Of a stretch of DNA of 5,645 nt, positions 1 to 5,112 are shown one piece after another. Made by a program: the position numbers and the translations under genes. The stretch's first letter is position 1. Each line of letters opens with the position of its first letter. Source of the DNA: Clostridiales bacterium (lineage in GTDB: Bacteria; Bacillota; Clostridia; Oscillospirales; Ruminococcaceae). Location: positions 1 through 5,645 of the forward strand of contig JAAZIT010000406.1 of NCBI GenBank assembly GCA_012800685.1, in the 5' to 3' direction. The notes below the pieces were generated by a model, which searched no databases, was not told where the DNA came from, and worked only from the letters and a program-made list of their open reading frames with translations.

Positions 1-500
1 TCTTTTATAGACATATCTTTATTCATTTCTTCACAAAAATATTTTATCATTCCAAGATTGCCCGCATTTGCTATTGCAGCAATATAAAGCTCTTGCTCAC
101 CTAATATGCTAACCACTTCTTTATATTCTTCAACCTTTCCAAAGCATGCAGTATTTAATACAATCATCTTCTTATCAACTTGATATAAGTCATCATTTGA
201 TTCATTTAATAATTTAATTACTTCTTGAATATTTCCGGCAATAGATTGTGACACAACCATTGGCATGCCAACATTAATATTATCTTTTAGCATAATATTC
301 ATAATATATTTTGAAGTTAAGACATTATTTCCATAGGATTCATAAGGTGAATTGAATTTCTTATCTGGGTCACCCTCAACCTCTTTATAGAACAATTCTT
401 TATATGTAATTGCCCCAGCATTTATAAGCATTTCAGCCTGTCTAAGCTGTGAAAGCTCACCCGTACCGCCACTTGAAGAAAGCACACTATGCAATGGTGT
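1..500 (-). pseudogene. Ankyrin-repeat protein gene fragment, 5' end decayed, 3' end off the window
   Basis: Reading the minus strand from 500 down to 1 gives an uninterrupted frame of 166 codons that continues past the left edge. It begins TPLHSVLSSSGG, and TPLH is the hallmark of an ankyrin repeat's first helix. Further degenerate repeat units follow: QAEMLINAGA, then GMPMVVSQSIAGNIQEVIKLLNE, then NTACFGKVEEYKEVVSIL, then ELYIAAIANAGNLGMIKYFCEEM. Ankyrin repeats bind other proteins, so no specific function can be given. The frame is closed by TAA at 503-501, directly before TPLH. There is no ATG with a ribosome binding site: the first in-frame ATG lies inside the first repeat (MLINAGA), and a TTG at 494 has no correctly spaced Shine-Dalgarno. 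I infer a gene that lost its N-terminus or start region. The alternative is a functional short gene using a weak internal start. The repeat identification is good; pseudogene status is moderately supported. Confidence 0.6.
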
Positions 501-507
501 TTAAGCT

Positions 508-523
508 GATTTTTTCACCCCCT
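508..523 (-). promoter_or_regulatory. Orphan Shine-Dalgarno sequence before a lost start codon
   Basis: On the minus strand AGGGGGTG (523-516) is close to the perfect anti-16S match AGGAGGTG. Five A residues follow, then ATC (510-508) exactly where a start codon should be. The ATC frame ends after seven codons at TAG and is not the ankyrin frame. This looks like the relic of the initiation site of the neighbouring ankyrin gene. Confidence 0.4.
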
Positions 524-543
524 AAATATAAAAAGGCGTAAAG

Positions 544-585
544 AAAACCGCCTATCTACGTGCTTTAACGTAAATAGGCGGTTTT
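544..585 (-). terminator. Rho-independent terminator after tRNA-Ser(GCU)
   Basis: A perfect 12-bp inverted repeat (544-555 with 574-585, core ACCGCC/GGCGGT) is extended by TACG/CGTA at 557-560 and 569-572. The single mismatch between them (556/573) is a U-G wobble only in minus-strand RNA, giving a 17-bp stem with an 8-nt loop. The stem ends in UUUU followed by CUUUACGCCUUUUU. It lies 5 bp beyond the CCA end of the tRNA gene, so it probably ends the tRNA transcript. Confidence 0.85.
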
Positions 586-590
586 AAGCT

Positions 591-680
591 TGGCGCAGAA
601 AGAGGGAATTGAACCCTCGCGTCCGTTACCAGACCTACTCCCTTAGCAGGGGAGCCCCTTCACCGCTTGGGTATTTCTGC
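591..680 (-). tRNA. tRNA-Ser (anticodon GCU)
   Basis: The minus strand from 680 to 591 folds as a 90-nt class II tRNA. The acceptor stem is GCAGAAA (680-674) pairing with TTTCTGC (601-595), followed by discriminator G (594) and an encoded CCA (593-591). The anticodon stem CTCCC/GGGAG encloses the loop CTGCTAA, giving anticodon GCU at 647-645, which reads AGC and AGU serine codons. A long variable arm (GUCUG/CGGAC stem) and the T arm GAGGG-TTCAATT-CCCTC fit tRNA-Ser. It lies downstream of tRNA-Ser(UGA) on the same strand and is probably expressed partly by read-through from that gene's promoter. Confidence 0.97.
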
Positions 681-686
681 ATTCAA

Positions 687-692
687 ATTATA
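687..692 (-). promoter_or_regulatory. Possible -10 element for tRNA-Ser(GCU)
   Basis: A consensus TATAAT lies at 692-687 on the minus strand, 6 nt before the first base of the mature tRNA (680), so a transcript could begin at or next to the tRNA 5' end. No good -35 is seen at 16-18 bp; the best placement is AAAGTA inside the preceding hairpin. It may only be AT-rich sequence. Confidence 0.3.
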
Positions 693-694
693 TT

Positions 695-727
695 TAAAAA
701 ATACACCCATACTTTAAGTACAGGTGT
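695..727 (-). terminator. Intergenic hairpin with U-tract between the two tRNA-Ser genes
   Basis: Minus-strand RNA from 727 to 703 can form ACACC-UG-UACU, loop UAA, AGUA-UG-GGUGU. This is an 11-bp stem in which the two middle pairs are U-G and G-U wobbles. AUUUUUUAAA follows directly. In plus-strand RNA the same two positions are C/A mismatches, so the structure is strand-specific. It fits a weak terminator or attenuator, or a processing signal, between tRNA-Ser(UGA) and tRNA-Ser(GCU). Confidence 0.55.
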
Positions 728-733
728 GAAATG

Positions 734-822
<89 letters not shown>

Positions 823-824
823 AA

Positions 825-837
825 GTCTACGCTAGAC
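825..837 (-). other. Small hairpin in the tRNA 5' leader
   Basis: GTCTA (825-829) and TAGAC (833-837) form a perfect 5-bp inverted repeat with a 3-nt loop. It lies 2 nt upstream of the mature 5' end of tRNA-Ser(UGA), within the predicted leader (about 853-823). It may influence RNase P processing, or it may be chance. Confidence 0.35.
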
Positions 838-859
838 ATCCTGCCTAAGCGACTTATTT

Positions 860-888
860 ATTTTATCATAATTAGATATACTTGTCAA
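860..888 (-). promoter_or_regulatory. Strong sigma-A-type promoter of the tRNA-Ser genes
   Basis: On the minus strand there is a perfect -35 TTGACA (888-883), a 17-bp spacer and -10 TAAAAT (865-860). The -10 is preceded by TGA, forming an extended -10 (TGN). The predicted start is near 853, giving a leader of about 30 nt before tRNA-Ser(UGA). This near-consensus promoter is what a stable-RNA gene would be expected to carry. Confidence 0.88.
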
Positions 889-927
889 GCCTTTTTTATA
901 TTTTTTTTAAATCTTTTAAGAACATTT

Positions 928-958
928 TTGCAAAACAGCCTATTAAGCCATTTTGCAA
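928..958 (-). terminator. Candidate lysR 3' hairpin (weak U-tract)
   Basis: TTGCAAAA (928-935) and TTTTGCAA (951-958) are perfect 8-bp arms. In minus-strand RNA the stem continues by five more pairs (U-G, G-U, G-C, C-G, U-G) to a UAAUA loop, for 13 pairs in total. In plus-strand RNA three of those five inner pairs become mismatches, so it is built for the minus strand. It lies 40 bp past the lysR stop and upstream of the tRNA promoter. No clean U-run follows, so termination may be inefficient or factor-dependent. Confidence 0.5.
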
Positions 959-998
959 TAGTCCGATTTATCTAATTTATCTTTATATTCCTATCTAT

Positions 999-1925
999 CT
1001 AATTATCAATATCAATTCTATTTTTGTTGTCTGTTACCCAATTTTTAAACTTTAAAACCGCTTCGGACTCAAGTCGCTCCTTTGGAAAAATAAATCCAAC
1101 TGTTCTTTTATTCATAGGACTATCAAGAGGGAGTTCGACTAACCTTCCCTCTAAAATATCATTACTAGCGAATTCCCTAATTACGCAGGCAACACCCATA
1201 CTAATTTTTGCAAATTCAATAAGCAAATCCATATTAGTTACTTCAATAAATTTTTGAACTGCAATACCATTTTTAAGAAGATATTCGTCAACATACATTC
1301 TAGTAAGATTCTCTTCATCTAATAGCATAAGATTTGCATTTTTTAAAACCTCCGTTGTACTTGGGTTTTTTACTTCCATTCTTTCAACTAAATTATCCAC
1401 ATAAGTTTGGGTTGCCACAAAAATATCCTCAAGGTCGCTTATTGAAATAAAATCCTCATCTGTTGCTCCGTCTTGTTTAACCACTAGTCCCACTTCAATC
1501 TTACCCTGTTCCAAAAGCTTTACTGTTTGAGCTGAGGATTGACAATCTATTGTAATACTAATATGTGGATTTTCGTTAATAAACCCTTTTAAATAAGGAA
1601 GAAGTACAAACCTACATAGACTTGCTGATACACCGATTTTAATTTTCCCAACACCTAGTGAGCGTAGGTTTTTTATTCTCTTTTCACCAAGCTCTATTGC
1701 ATTAAATGCAACTTCTAGCTGTTCATAAAGCGTCTGCCCCTCAATTGTTAAGCTAATTCCCTTTCGTGTTCTATGAAGTAAGGATACATCTAAAGCCCCC
1801 TCAAGCTTTGACACGCTTTTACTTACAGCAGGTTGAGAAATATATAAATTTCTGCTTGCTTTTGATATACTTCCAGCCTGTGCAACGGCATAAAATATTC
1901 TATACTGATTCATGTTTTGTTCCAC
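999..1925 (-). CDS. LysR-type transcriptional regulator, likely controller of leuCDB
   Basis: This is a 308-residue cytoplasmic DNA-binding regulator of normal LysR-family length. Residues 7-66 form the winged helix-turn-helix: QYRIFYAVAQAGSISKASRN, the recognition helix ISQPAVSKSVSKLE, and the wing HRTRKGISLT. A linker helix follows, and residues about 92-300 form the periplasmic-binding-protein-like effector domain, starting KIKIGVSASLCRFVLLPYL. The start is taken as GTG at 1925 because AAGGGG lies 9 nt upstream (1940-1935); the alternative ATG at 1913 lacks a well-placed site. The gene is divergent from leuC and shares a 162-bp control region with it, which contains a LysR-type box. I infer that it regulates leuCDB and represses itself. 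The ligand cannot be read from sequence; 2-isopropylmalate or leucine are guesses by analogy with other divergent LysR-target pairs. Family assignment is very secure, target assignment moderate. Confidence 0.95.
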   Translation of the reverse strand: MEQNMNQYRIFYAVAQAGSISKASRNLYISQPAVSKSVSKLEGALDVSLLHRTRKGISLTIEGQTLYEQLEVAFNAIELGEKRIKNLRSLGVGKIKIGVSASLCRFVLLPYLKGFINENPHISITIDCQSSAQTVKLLEQGKIEVGLVVKQDGATDEDFISISDLEDIFVATQTYVDNLVERMEVKNPSTTEVLKNANLMLLDEENLTRMYVDEYLLKNGIAVQKFIEVTNMDLLIEFAKISMGVACVIREFASNDILEGRLVELPLDSPMNKRTVGFIFPKERLESEAVLKFKNWVTDNKNRIDIDN

Positions 1926-1968
1926 AAAATCAAGCCCCTTTTAAATACGTATCATTTTTGTTTGTTCC

Positions 1969-1983
1969 ATAACCAAAAGTTAT
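1969..1983. promoter_or_regulatory. LysR-type T-N11-A operator box
   Basis: ATAAC-N5-GTTAT is a perfect 5-bp inverted repeat that contains T-N11-A (T1970, A1982), the standard recognition motif of LysR-type regulators. Its centre (1976) is about 65 bp upstream of the predicted leuC transcription start near 2041, the classic position for the LysR recognition site. It also lies about 20-34 nt inside the predicted lysR transcript, so binding there could repress lysR. The same ATAAC/GTTAT half-sites recur in the palindrome at 2010-2034. Confidence 0.65.
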
Positions 1984-2005
1984 TACACCTATTCCAAATA
2001 TGTAT

Positions 2006-2034
2006 TTTTATTATAACATGAAATATGTTATAAT
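2006..2034 (+). promoter_or_regulatory. leuCDB promoter, extended -10 type
   Basis: A perfect -10 TATAAT at 2029-2034 is preceded by TGT (2026-2028), forming an extended -10. The -35 position at 17-bp spacing reads TTTTAT (2006-2011), a poor match, as expected for an activator-dependent promoter. The predicted start near 2041 gives a leader of about 47 nt, too short for a T-box or a peptide attenuator. Confidence 0.7.
2010..2034. repeat. Perfect 10-bp inverted repeat spanning both -10 elements
   Basis: ATTATAACAT (2010-2019) and ATGTTATAAT (2025-2034) are exact reverse complements separated by GAAAT. Each arm carries TGTTATAAT on its own strand, so the palindrome is at once a candidate operator and the -10 region of two divergent promoters. 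Its inner half-sites ATAAC/GTTAT, here 9 bp apart, match those of the T-N11-A box at 1969-1983, with centres 46 bp apart. Confidence 0.85.
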
Positions 2035-2038
2035 TCAA
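2010..2038 (-). promoter_or_regulatory. lysR promoter, overlapping the leuC promoter
   Basis: On the minus strand TTGAAT (2038-2033), a 17-bp spacer and TATAAT (2015-2010) form a good sigma-A promoter, with TGT before the -10. The predicted start is near 2003, giving a lysR leader of about 78 nt. Its -35 lies over the leuC -10, so the two promoters cannot be occupied by polymerase together. Confidence 0.65.
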
Positions 2039-2072
2039 TATAGAAAGCAATTTATTTAATATAATTTATTAT

Positions 2073-2080
2073 AAAGGAGA
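2073..2080 (+). promoter_or_regulatory. leuC ribosome binding site
   Basis: AAAGGAGA ends 7 nt before the ATG at 2088. This fixes the leuC start, since further ATG codons lie close by at codons 3 and 5. Confidence 0.85.
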
Positions 2081-2087
2081 TATTAAT

Positions 2088-3350
2088 ATGGGAATGACAA
2101 TGACACAAAAGATTCTTGCGGCTCACGCAGGATTAGAAAAAGTTGAAGCTGGACAGCTAATTATGGCTAACCTTGATTTAGTTCTTGGTAATGACGTAAC
2201 CTCGCCTGTTGCAATTAACGAATTTAACAAGGCTGGATTTGACAGCGTATTTGACAAGAAAAAAGTAACAATGGTTATGGACCACTTTACACCTAACAAA
2301 GACATTAAGGCCGCTACCCAATGTAAGCAATGCCGTGACTTCTGTGGACATTACGACATTGAAAATTATTTTGATGTTGGTGACATGGGTGTTGAACACG
2401 CTCTACTTCCTGAAAAAGGACTTGTAGTAACTGGTGATTTAGTAATTGGTGCCGACTCACACACCTGTACCTACGGTGCTTTAGGTGCTTTTTCAACAGG
2501 TGTTGGTTCAACTGACATGTGTGCTGGAATGGCTACTGGTAAAGCTTGGTTTAAAGTTCCATCAGCATTAAAATTTAATCTTACAGGAAAGCTAAACAAG
2601 TATGTTAGCTCTAAAGACGTTATTCTTCACATTATCGGAATGATTGGTGTTGACGGTGCTCTTTATAAATCAATGGAATTTTCTGGTGACGGATTAAAAA
2701 ATCTAACTGTTGAGGACAGACTTTGTATGGCTAACATGGCTATTGAAGCTGGCGGAAAAAACGGTATTTTTGCTGTTGACGAGAAGACAATTGAATTTAT
2801 TGAAGCAAGAAGCAACAAGCCTTACACCATTTATGAGGCTGATGAAGACGCTGAATACGATGAGGTTTATAACATTGATTTAAGTAAAATTAAGCCAACT
2901 GTTGCGTTCCCTCACCTTCCAGAAAACGCTAAGACTTTTGATGAATTTGGGGAGATTAAAATCGACCAAGTAGTTATTGGTTCTTGTACAAATGGAAGAA
3001 TTGAGGACTTGAGAGCCGCCTCTGAAATTTTTAAGGATAAAAAGGTTGCAAACGGTGTTAGATGTATTGTTATTCCTGCAACTCAAAAGATTTGGACACA
3101 AGCAATGGACGAGGGTCTATTTAAAATATTCATGAATGCTGGCTGTGCTGTTTCAACTCCAACCTGCGGACCTTGTCTAGGCGGACACATGGGTATACTA
3201 GCTAAAGGAGAGCGTGCTGTTGCAACAACAAACAGAAACTTTGTTGGTCGAATGGGTCACCCTGAGAGTGAGGTTTATTTGGCTTCACCAGTTGTTGCTG
3301 CTGCATCAGCTATCACAGGTAAGATTTCACAACCAAGTGAAGTAATGTAA
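2088..3350 (+). CDS. leuC: 3-isopropylmalate dehydratase large subunit
   Basis: LeuC is the [4Fe-4S] catalytic subunit of isopropylmalate isomerase. With LeuD it converts 2-isopropylmalate to 3-isopropylmalate, the second leucine-specific step, in the cytoplasm. At 420 residues it belongs to the shorter clostridial/archaeal class, not the roughly 466-residue enterobacterial class. Family motifs run in order: MDHFTPN (64-70), GADSHTCTYGALGAF (121-135), IIGMIGVDGALYKSMEF (182-198), GSCTNGR (298-304), CGPCLGGH (360-367) and NRNFVGRMGH (382-391). The cluster ligands are C300, C360 and C363, all present. An extra C-x2-C-x3-C run (C79, C82, C86) is visible. The start has a strong ribosome binding site. 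leuD follows 18 bp after the stop, and the two form one enzyme. The short class also includes homoaconitase and citramalate-pathway relatives; the adjacent leuB makes the leucine role by far the most likely. Confidence 0.96.
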   Translation: MGMTMTQKILAAHAGLEKVEAGQLIMANLDLVLGNDVTSPVAINEFNKAGFDSVFDKKKVTMVMDHFTPNKDIKAATQCKQCRDFCGHYDIENYFDVGDMGVEHALLPEKGLVVTGDLVIGADSHTCTYGALGAFSTGVGSTDMCAGMATGKAWFKVPSALKFNLTGKLNKYVSSKDVILHIIGMIGVDGALYKSMEFSGDGLKNLTVEDRLCMANMAIEAGGKNGIFAVDEKTIEFIEARSNKPYTIYEADEDAEYDEVYNIDLSKIKPTVAFPHLPENAKTFDEFGEIKIDQVVIGSCTNGRIEDLRAASEIFKDKKVANGVRCIVIPATQKIWTQAMDEGLFKIFMNAGCAVSTPTCGPCLGGHMGILAKGERAVATTNRNFVGRMGHPESEVYLASPVVAAASAITGKISQPSEVM

Positions 3351-3368
3351 TTAGGGAGGATAATAGAT

Positions 3369-3848
3369 ATGAAAGCATTAGGTAAAGTACATAAGTATGG
3401 TGACAACGTTGATACTGACGTTATCATTCCTGCTCGTTATTTAAATACAACTGACCACAAAGAACTTGCTGCTCACTGTATGGAGGACATCGACCTTGAC
3501 TTTATTAACAAGGTTAAAGATGGGGATATTATGGTTGCTGAGGCTAACTTTGGCTGTGGTTCTTCAAGAGAGCATGCTCCAATTGCACTAAAAGAAAGCG
3601 GAATTTCTTGCGTAATTGCGAAAACATTTGCAAGAATATTCTACAGAAACTCAATTAACATTGGCTTGCCAATTATTGAATGTGCAGAGGCTTCTGAAAA
3701 AATCGAAAGCGGAGATGAAGTTGAAATTGATTTTGACACAGGGCTAATTACAAATAAAACTAAAAACGAAACTTATCAGGGACAACCATTTCCAGAGTTC
3801 TTGATTAATATAATTAACCAAAATGGACTTTTAAACTCTCTAAAGTAA
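3369..3848 (+). CDS. leuD: 3-isopropylmalate dehydratase small subunit
   Basis: LeuD is the swivelling domain-4 subunit of isopropylmalate isomerase, partner of the LeuC encoded just upstream. Its 159 residues match the stand-alone short LeuD class of Clostridia and archaea. Visible motifs are NVDTDVIIPARYLNT (13-27), FGCGSSREHAP (61-71), which contains the conserved substrate-carboxylate-binding SSREH segment, and AKTFARIFYRNSINIGLPI (84-102). The substrate-selecting loop after RY reads LNT (25-27); homoaconitase small subunits of this class typically have Arg in that loop (YLRT), so its absence favours isopropylmalate as substrate. GGGAGG (3354-3359) lies 9 nt before the ATG and confirms the start. 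The gap to leuC is 18 bp and to the leuB ATG 45 bp, with no terminator, so all three are probably cotranscribed. Confidence 0.96.
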   Translation: MKALGKVHKYGDNVDTDVIIPARYLNTTDHKELAAHCMEDIDLDFINKVKDGDIMVAEANFGCGSSREHAPIALKESGISCVIAKTFARIFYRNSINIGLPIIECAEASEKIESGDEVEIDFDTGLITNKTKNETYQGQPFPEFLINIINQNGLLNSLK

Positions 3849-3893
3849 TAGTTGTTTTTGACATTAATCTTAACAGATAAGGAGCAAATTAAT

Positions 3894-4967
3894 ATGAACA
3901 AAAAAATTGCCGTAATTAAAGGCGATGGAATTGGCCCTGAAATAGTTACAGAGGCTGAAAAGGTTTTAAATAAAATTGGTGAAAAATACGGACACACCTT
4001 TGAATACACAGATGTTCTTATGGGTGGCTGTGCATTAGACGCAACTGGTGTTCCTCTACCTCAAGAAACAATTGATGTTTGTTTAGCTTCAGACAGTGTT
4101 CTTCTCGGTGCAGTCGGCGGTCCAAAGTGGGACACACTTCCTGGAAATCTTCGCCCTGAAGCAGGACTTTTAGGAATTAGAGGTGCTTTAAAGCTTTTTG
4201 CTAACATTCGTCCTGCTAAGCTAATTCCTGCCCTTGCAAGCGCTTGTCCACTAAAAGAAGAAATTACTAAAAACGGTTTGGATTTAGTAATTGTTCGTGA
4301 GCTTATTGGTGGTGCTTACTTCGGCAAGAGAGAAACCTATACTGACGAAAATGGTGTTAAACACGCTTCCGATTCAATGGCTTATGCTGATTATGAAATT
4401 GATAGAATTTGCCGTGTAGCTTTTGATATGGCCAGAAAAAGAGGTTCAAAGCTTCATTCAATTGACAAGGCTAACGTTCTTGATTCATCAAGACTTTGGA
4501 GAGAGGTATCTCACAAGGTTGCTAAGGACTACCCAGATGTTGAATTTCAAGATATGCTTGTTGACAATGCAGCTATGCAGCTTGTAAGAAACCCTGCACA
4601 ATTTGATGTGATGGTTACTGAAAACCTTTTTGGTGATATTCTTTCAGATGAGGCTTCAATGATAACTGGTTCACTAGGAATGATTCCATCGGCTTCACTT
4701 GGTGAAACTTCTCTTGGTCTTTATGAGCCAATTCATGGTTCAGCCCCTGATATTGCTGGACAAAACAAGGCTAATCCAATTGCTACAATACTTTCAATAG
4801 CTATGATGCTAAGATATTCATTCAACATGAGTGCGGAGGCTGATGCAGTTGAAAAGGCAGTTGATAAAGTATTAAATGAAGACTATCGTACAGGTGATAT
4901 TATGAGCGAGGGAATGAAGTGTGTTTCATGTACAGAAATGGGCGATTTAATAACTTCCAAAATTTAG
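3894..4967 (+). CDS. leuB: 3-isopropylmalate dehydrogenase
   Basis: LeuB oxidises and decarboxylates 3-isopropylmalate to 2-ketoisocaproate with NAD+, as a cytoplasmic homodimer needing Mg2+ or Mn2+. The protein has 357 residues, normal for the family. Motifs include IKGDGIGPE (8-16), GPKWDTLPGNLRPEAGLLGIR (76-96) with substrate arginines at R96 and R106, VRELIGGAYFG (134-144) with R135 and catalytic Y142, catalytic K192 in SIDKANVL, metal-binding aspartates D224, D248 and D252, and the NAD-binding loop EPIHGSAPDIAG (278-289). I place the start at ATG 3894 because AAGGAG (3879-3884) is 9 nt upstream and the family begins MNKKIAVIKGDG. The frame is open back to a TTG at 3852, but those extra 14 residues lack a ribosome binding site and family similarity. 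It is the last gene of the leuCDB operon and is followed by a terminator. Confidence 0.97.
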   Translation: MNKKIAVIKGDGIGPEIVTEAEKVLNKIGEKYGHTFEYTDVLMGGCALDATGVPLPQETIDVCLASDSVLLGAVGGPKWDTLPGNLRPEAGLLGIRGALKLFANIRPAKLIPALASACPLKEEITKNGLDLVIVRELIGGAYFGKRETYTDENGVKHASDSMAYADYEIDRICRVAFDMARKRGSKLHSIDKANVLDSSRLWREVSHKVAKDYPDVEFQDMLVDNAAMQLVRNPAQFDVMVTENLFGDILSDEASMITGSLGMIPSASLGETSLGLYEPIHGSAPDIAGQNKANPIATILSIAMMLRYSFNMSAEADAVEKAVDKVLNEDYRTGDIMSEGMKCVSCTEMGDLITSKI

Positions 4968-5013
4968 GAAACGCTAACAACATATTACACAATTAACACT
5001 ACATTGATTTGTA

Positions 5014-5062
5014 AGGAACGTAGAACTTTTTCCGAAAAGGCTACGTTCCTATTTTATTTTTT
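5014..5062 (+). terminator. Rho-independent terminator of leuCDB
   Basis: AGGAACGTAG (5014-5023) and CTACGTTCCT (5041-5050) form a perfect 10-bp stem. An inner CTTTT-TCCG-AAAAG stem-loop extends the hairpin, and ATTTTATTTTTT (5051-5062) follows. The U-tract is on the plus-strand side only, so it terminates the leu operon 46 bp past the leuB stop and separates it from queH. Confidence 0.93.
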
Positions 5063-5080
5063 AGGTAAATAATATATAAT
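5052..5080 (+). promoter_or_regulatory. Possible queH promoter
   Basis: TATAAT at 5075-5080 is a consensus -10. The hexamer 17 bp upstream, TTTTAT (5052-5057), lies in the U-tract of the leu terminator and is a weak -35. The start would be near 5087, about 26 nt before the queH ATG. Another TATAAT at 5092-5097 is too close to the ribosome binding site. AT-richness makes both uncertain. Confidence 0.35.
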
Positions 5081-5112
5081 AAACTTAAACATATAATATT
5101 TAAGGAAATGAC

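Noticed and set aside
500..590. Direct repeat TTTAAGCT at 500-507 and 583-590, considered as an attachment-site or insertion footprint next to the tRNA gene.
   Set aside because: Eight bases in AT-rich DNA are expected by chance, the repeat is not a copy of the tRNA 3' end, and there is no integrase or other mobile gene in the window.
1945..1952. Palindrome ATACGTAT in the lysR leader as another operator.
   Set aside because: It is short and unrelated to the ATAAC/GTTAT half-sites, and nothing else supports it.
1024..1972. Plus-strand open frames inside and across lysR.
   Set aside because: They are antisense to a clearly conserved LysR protein, without ribosome binding sites or recognisable domains.
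2060..2065. A second TATAAT just upstream of the leuC ribosome binding site.
   Set aside because: There is no -35 at suitable spacing, and transcription would start inside or next to the ribosome binding site.
3858..3863. TTGACA between leuD and leuB as an internal promoter.
   Set aside because: No -10-like hexamer is present 16-18 bp downstream; that position is the leuB ribosome binding site.
2123..4009. Minus-strand open frames of 60-77 codons within leuC, leuD and leuB.
   Set aside because: They lie opposite conserved enzyme genes and show no motif or initiation signal; they are shadows.
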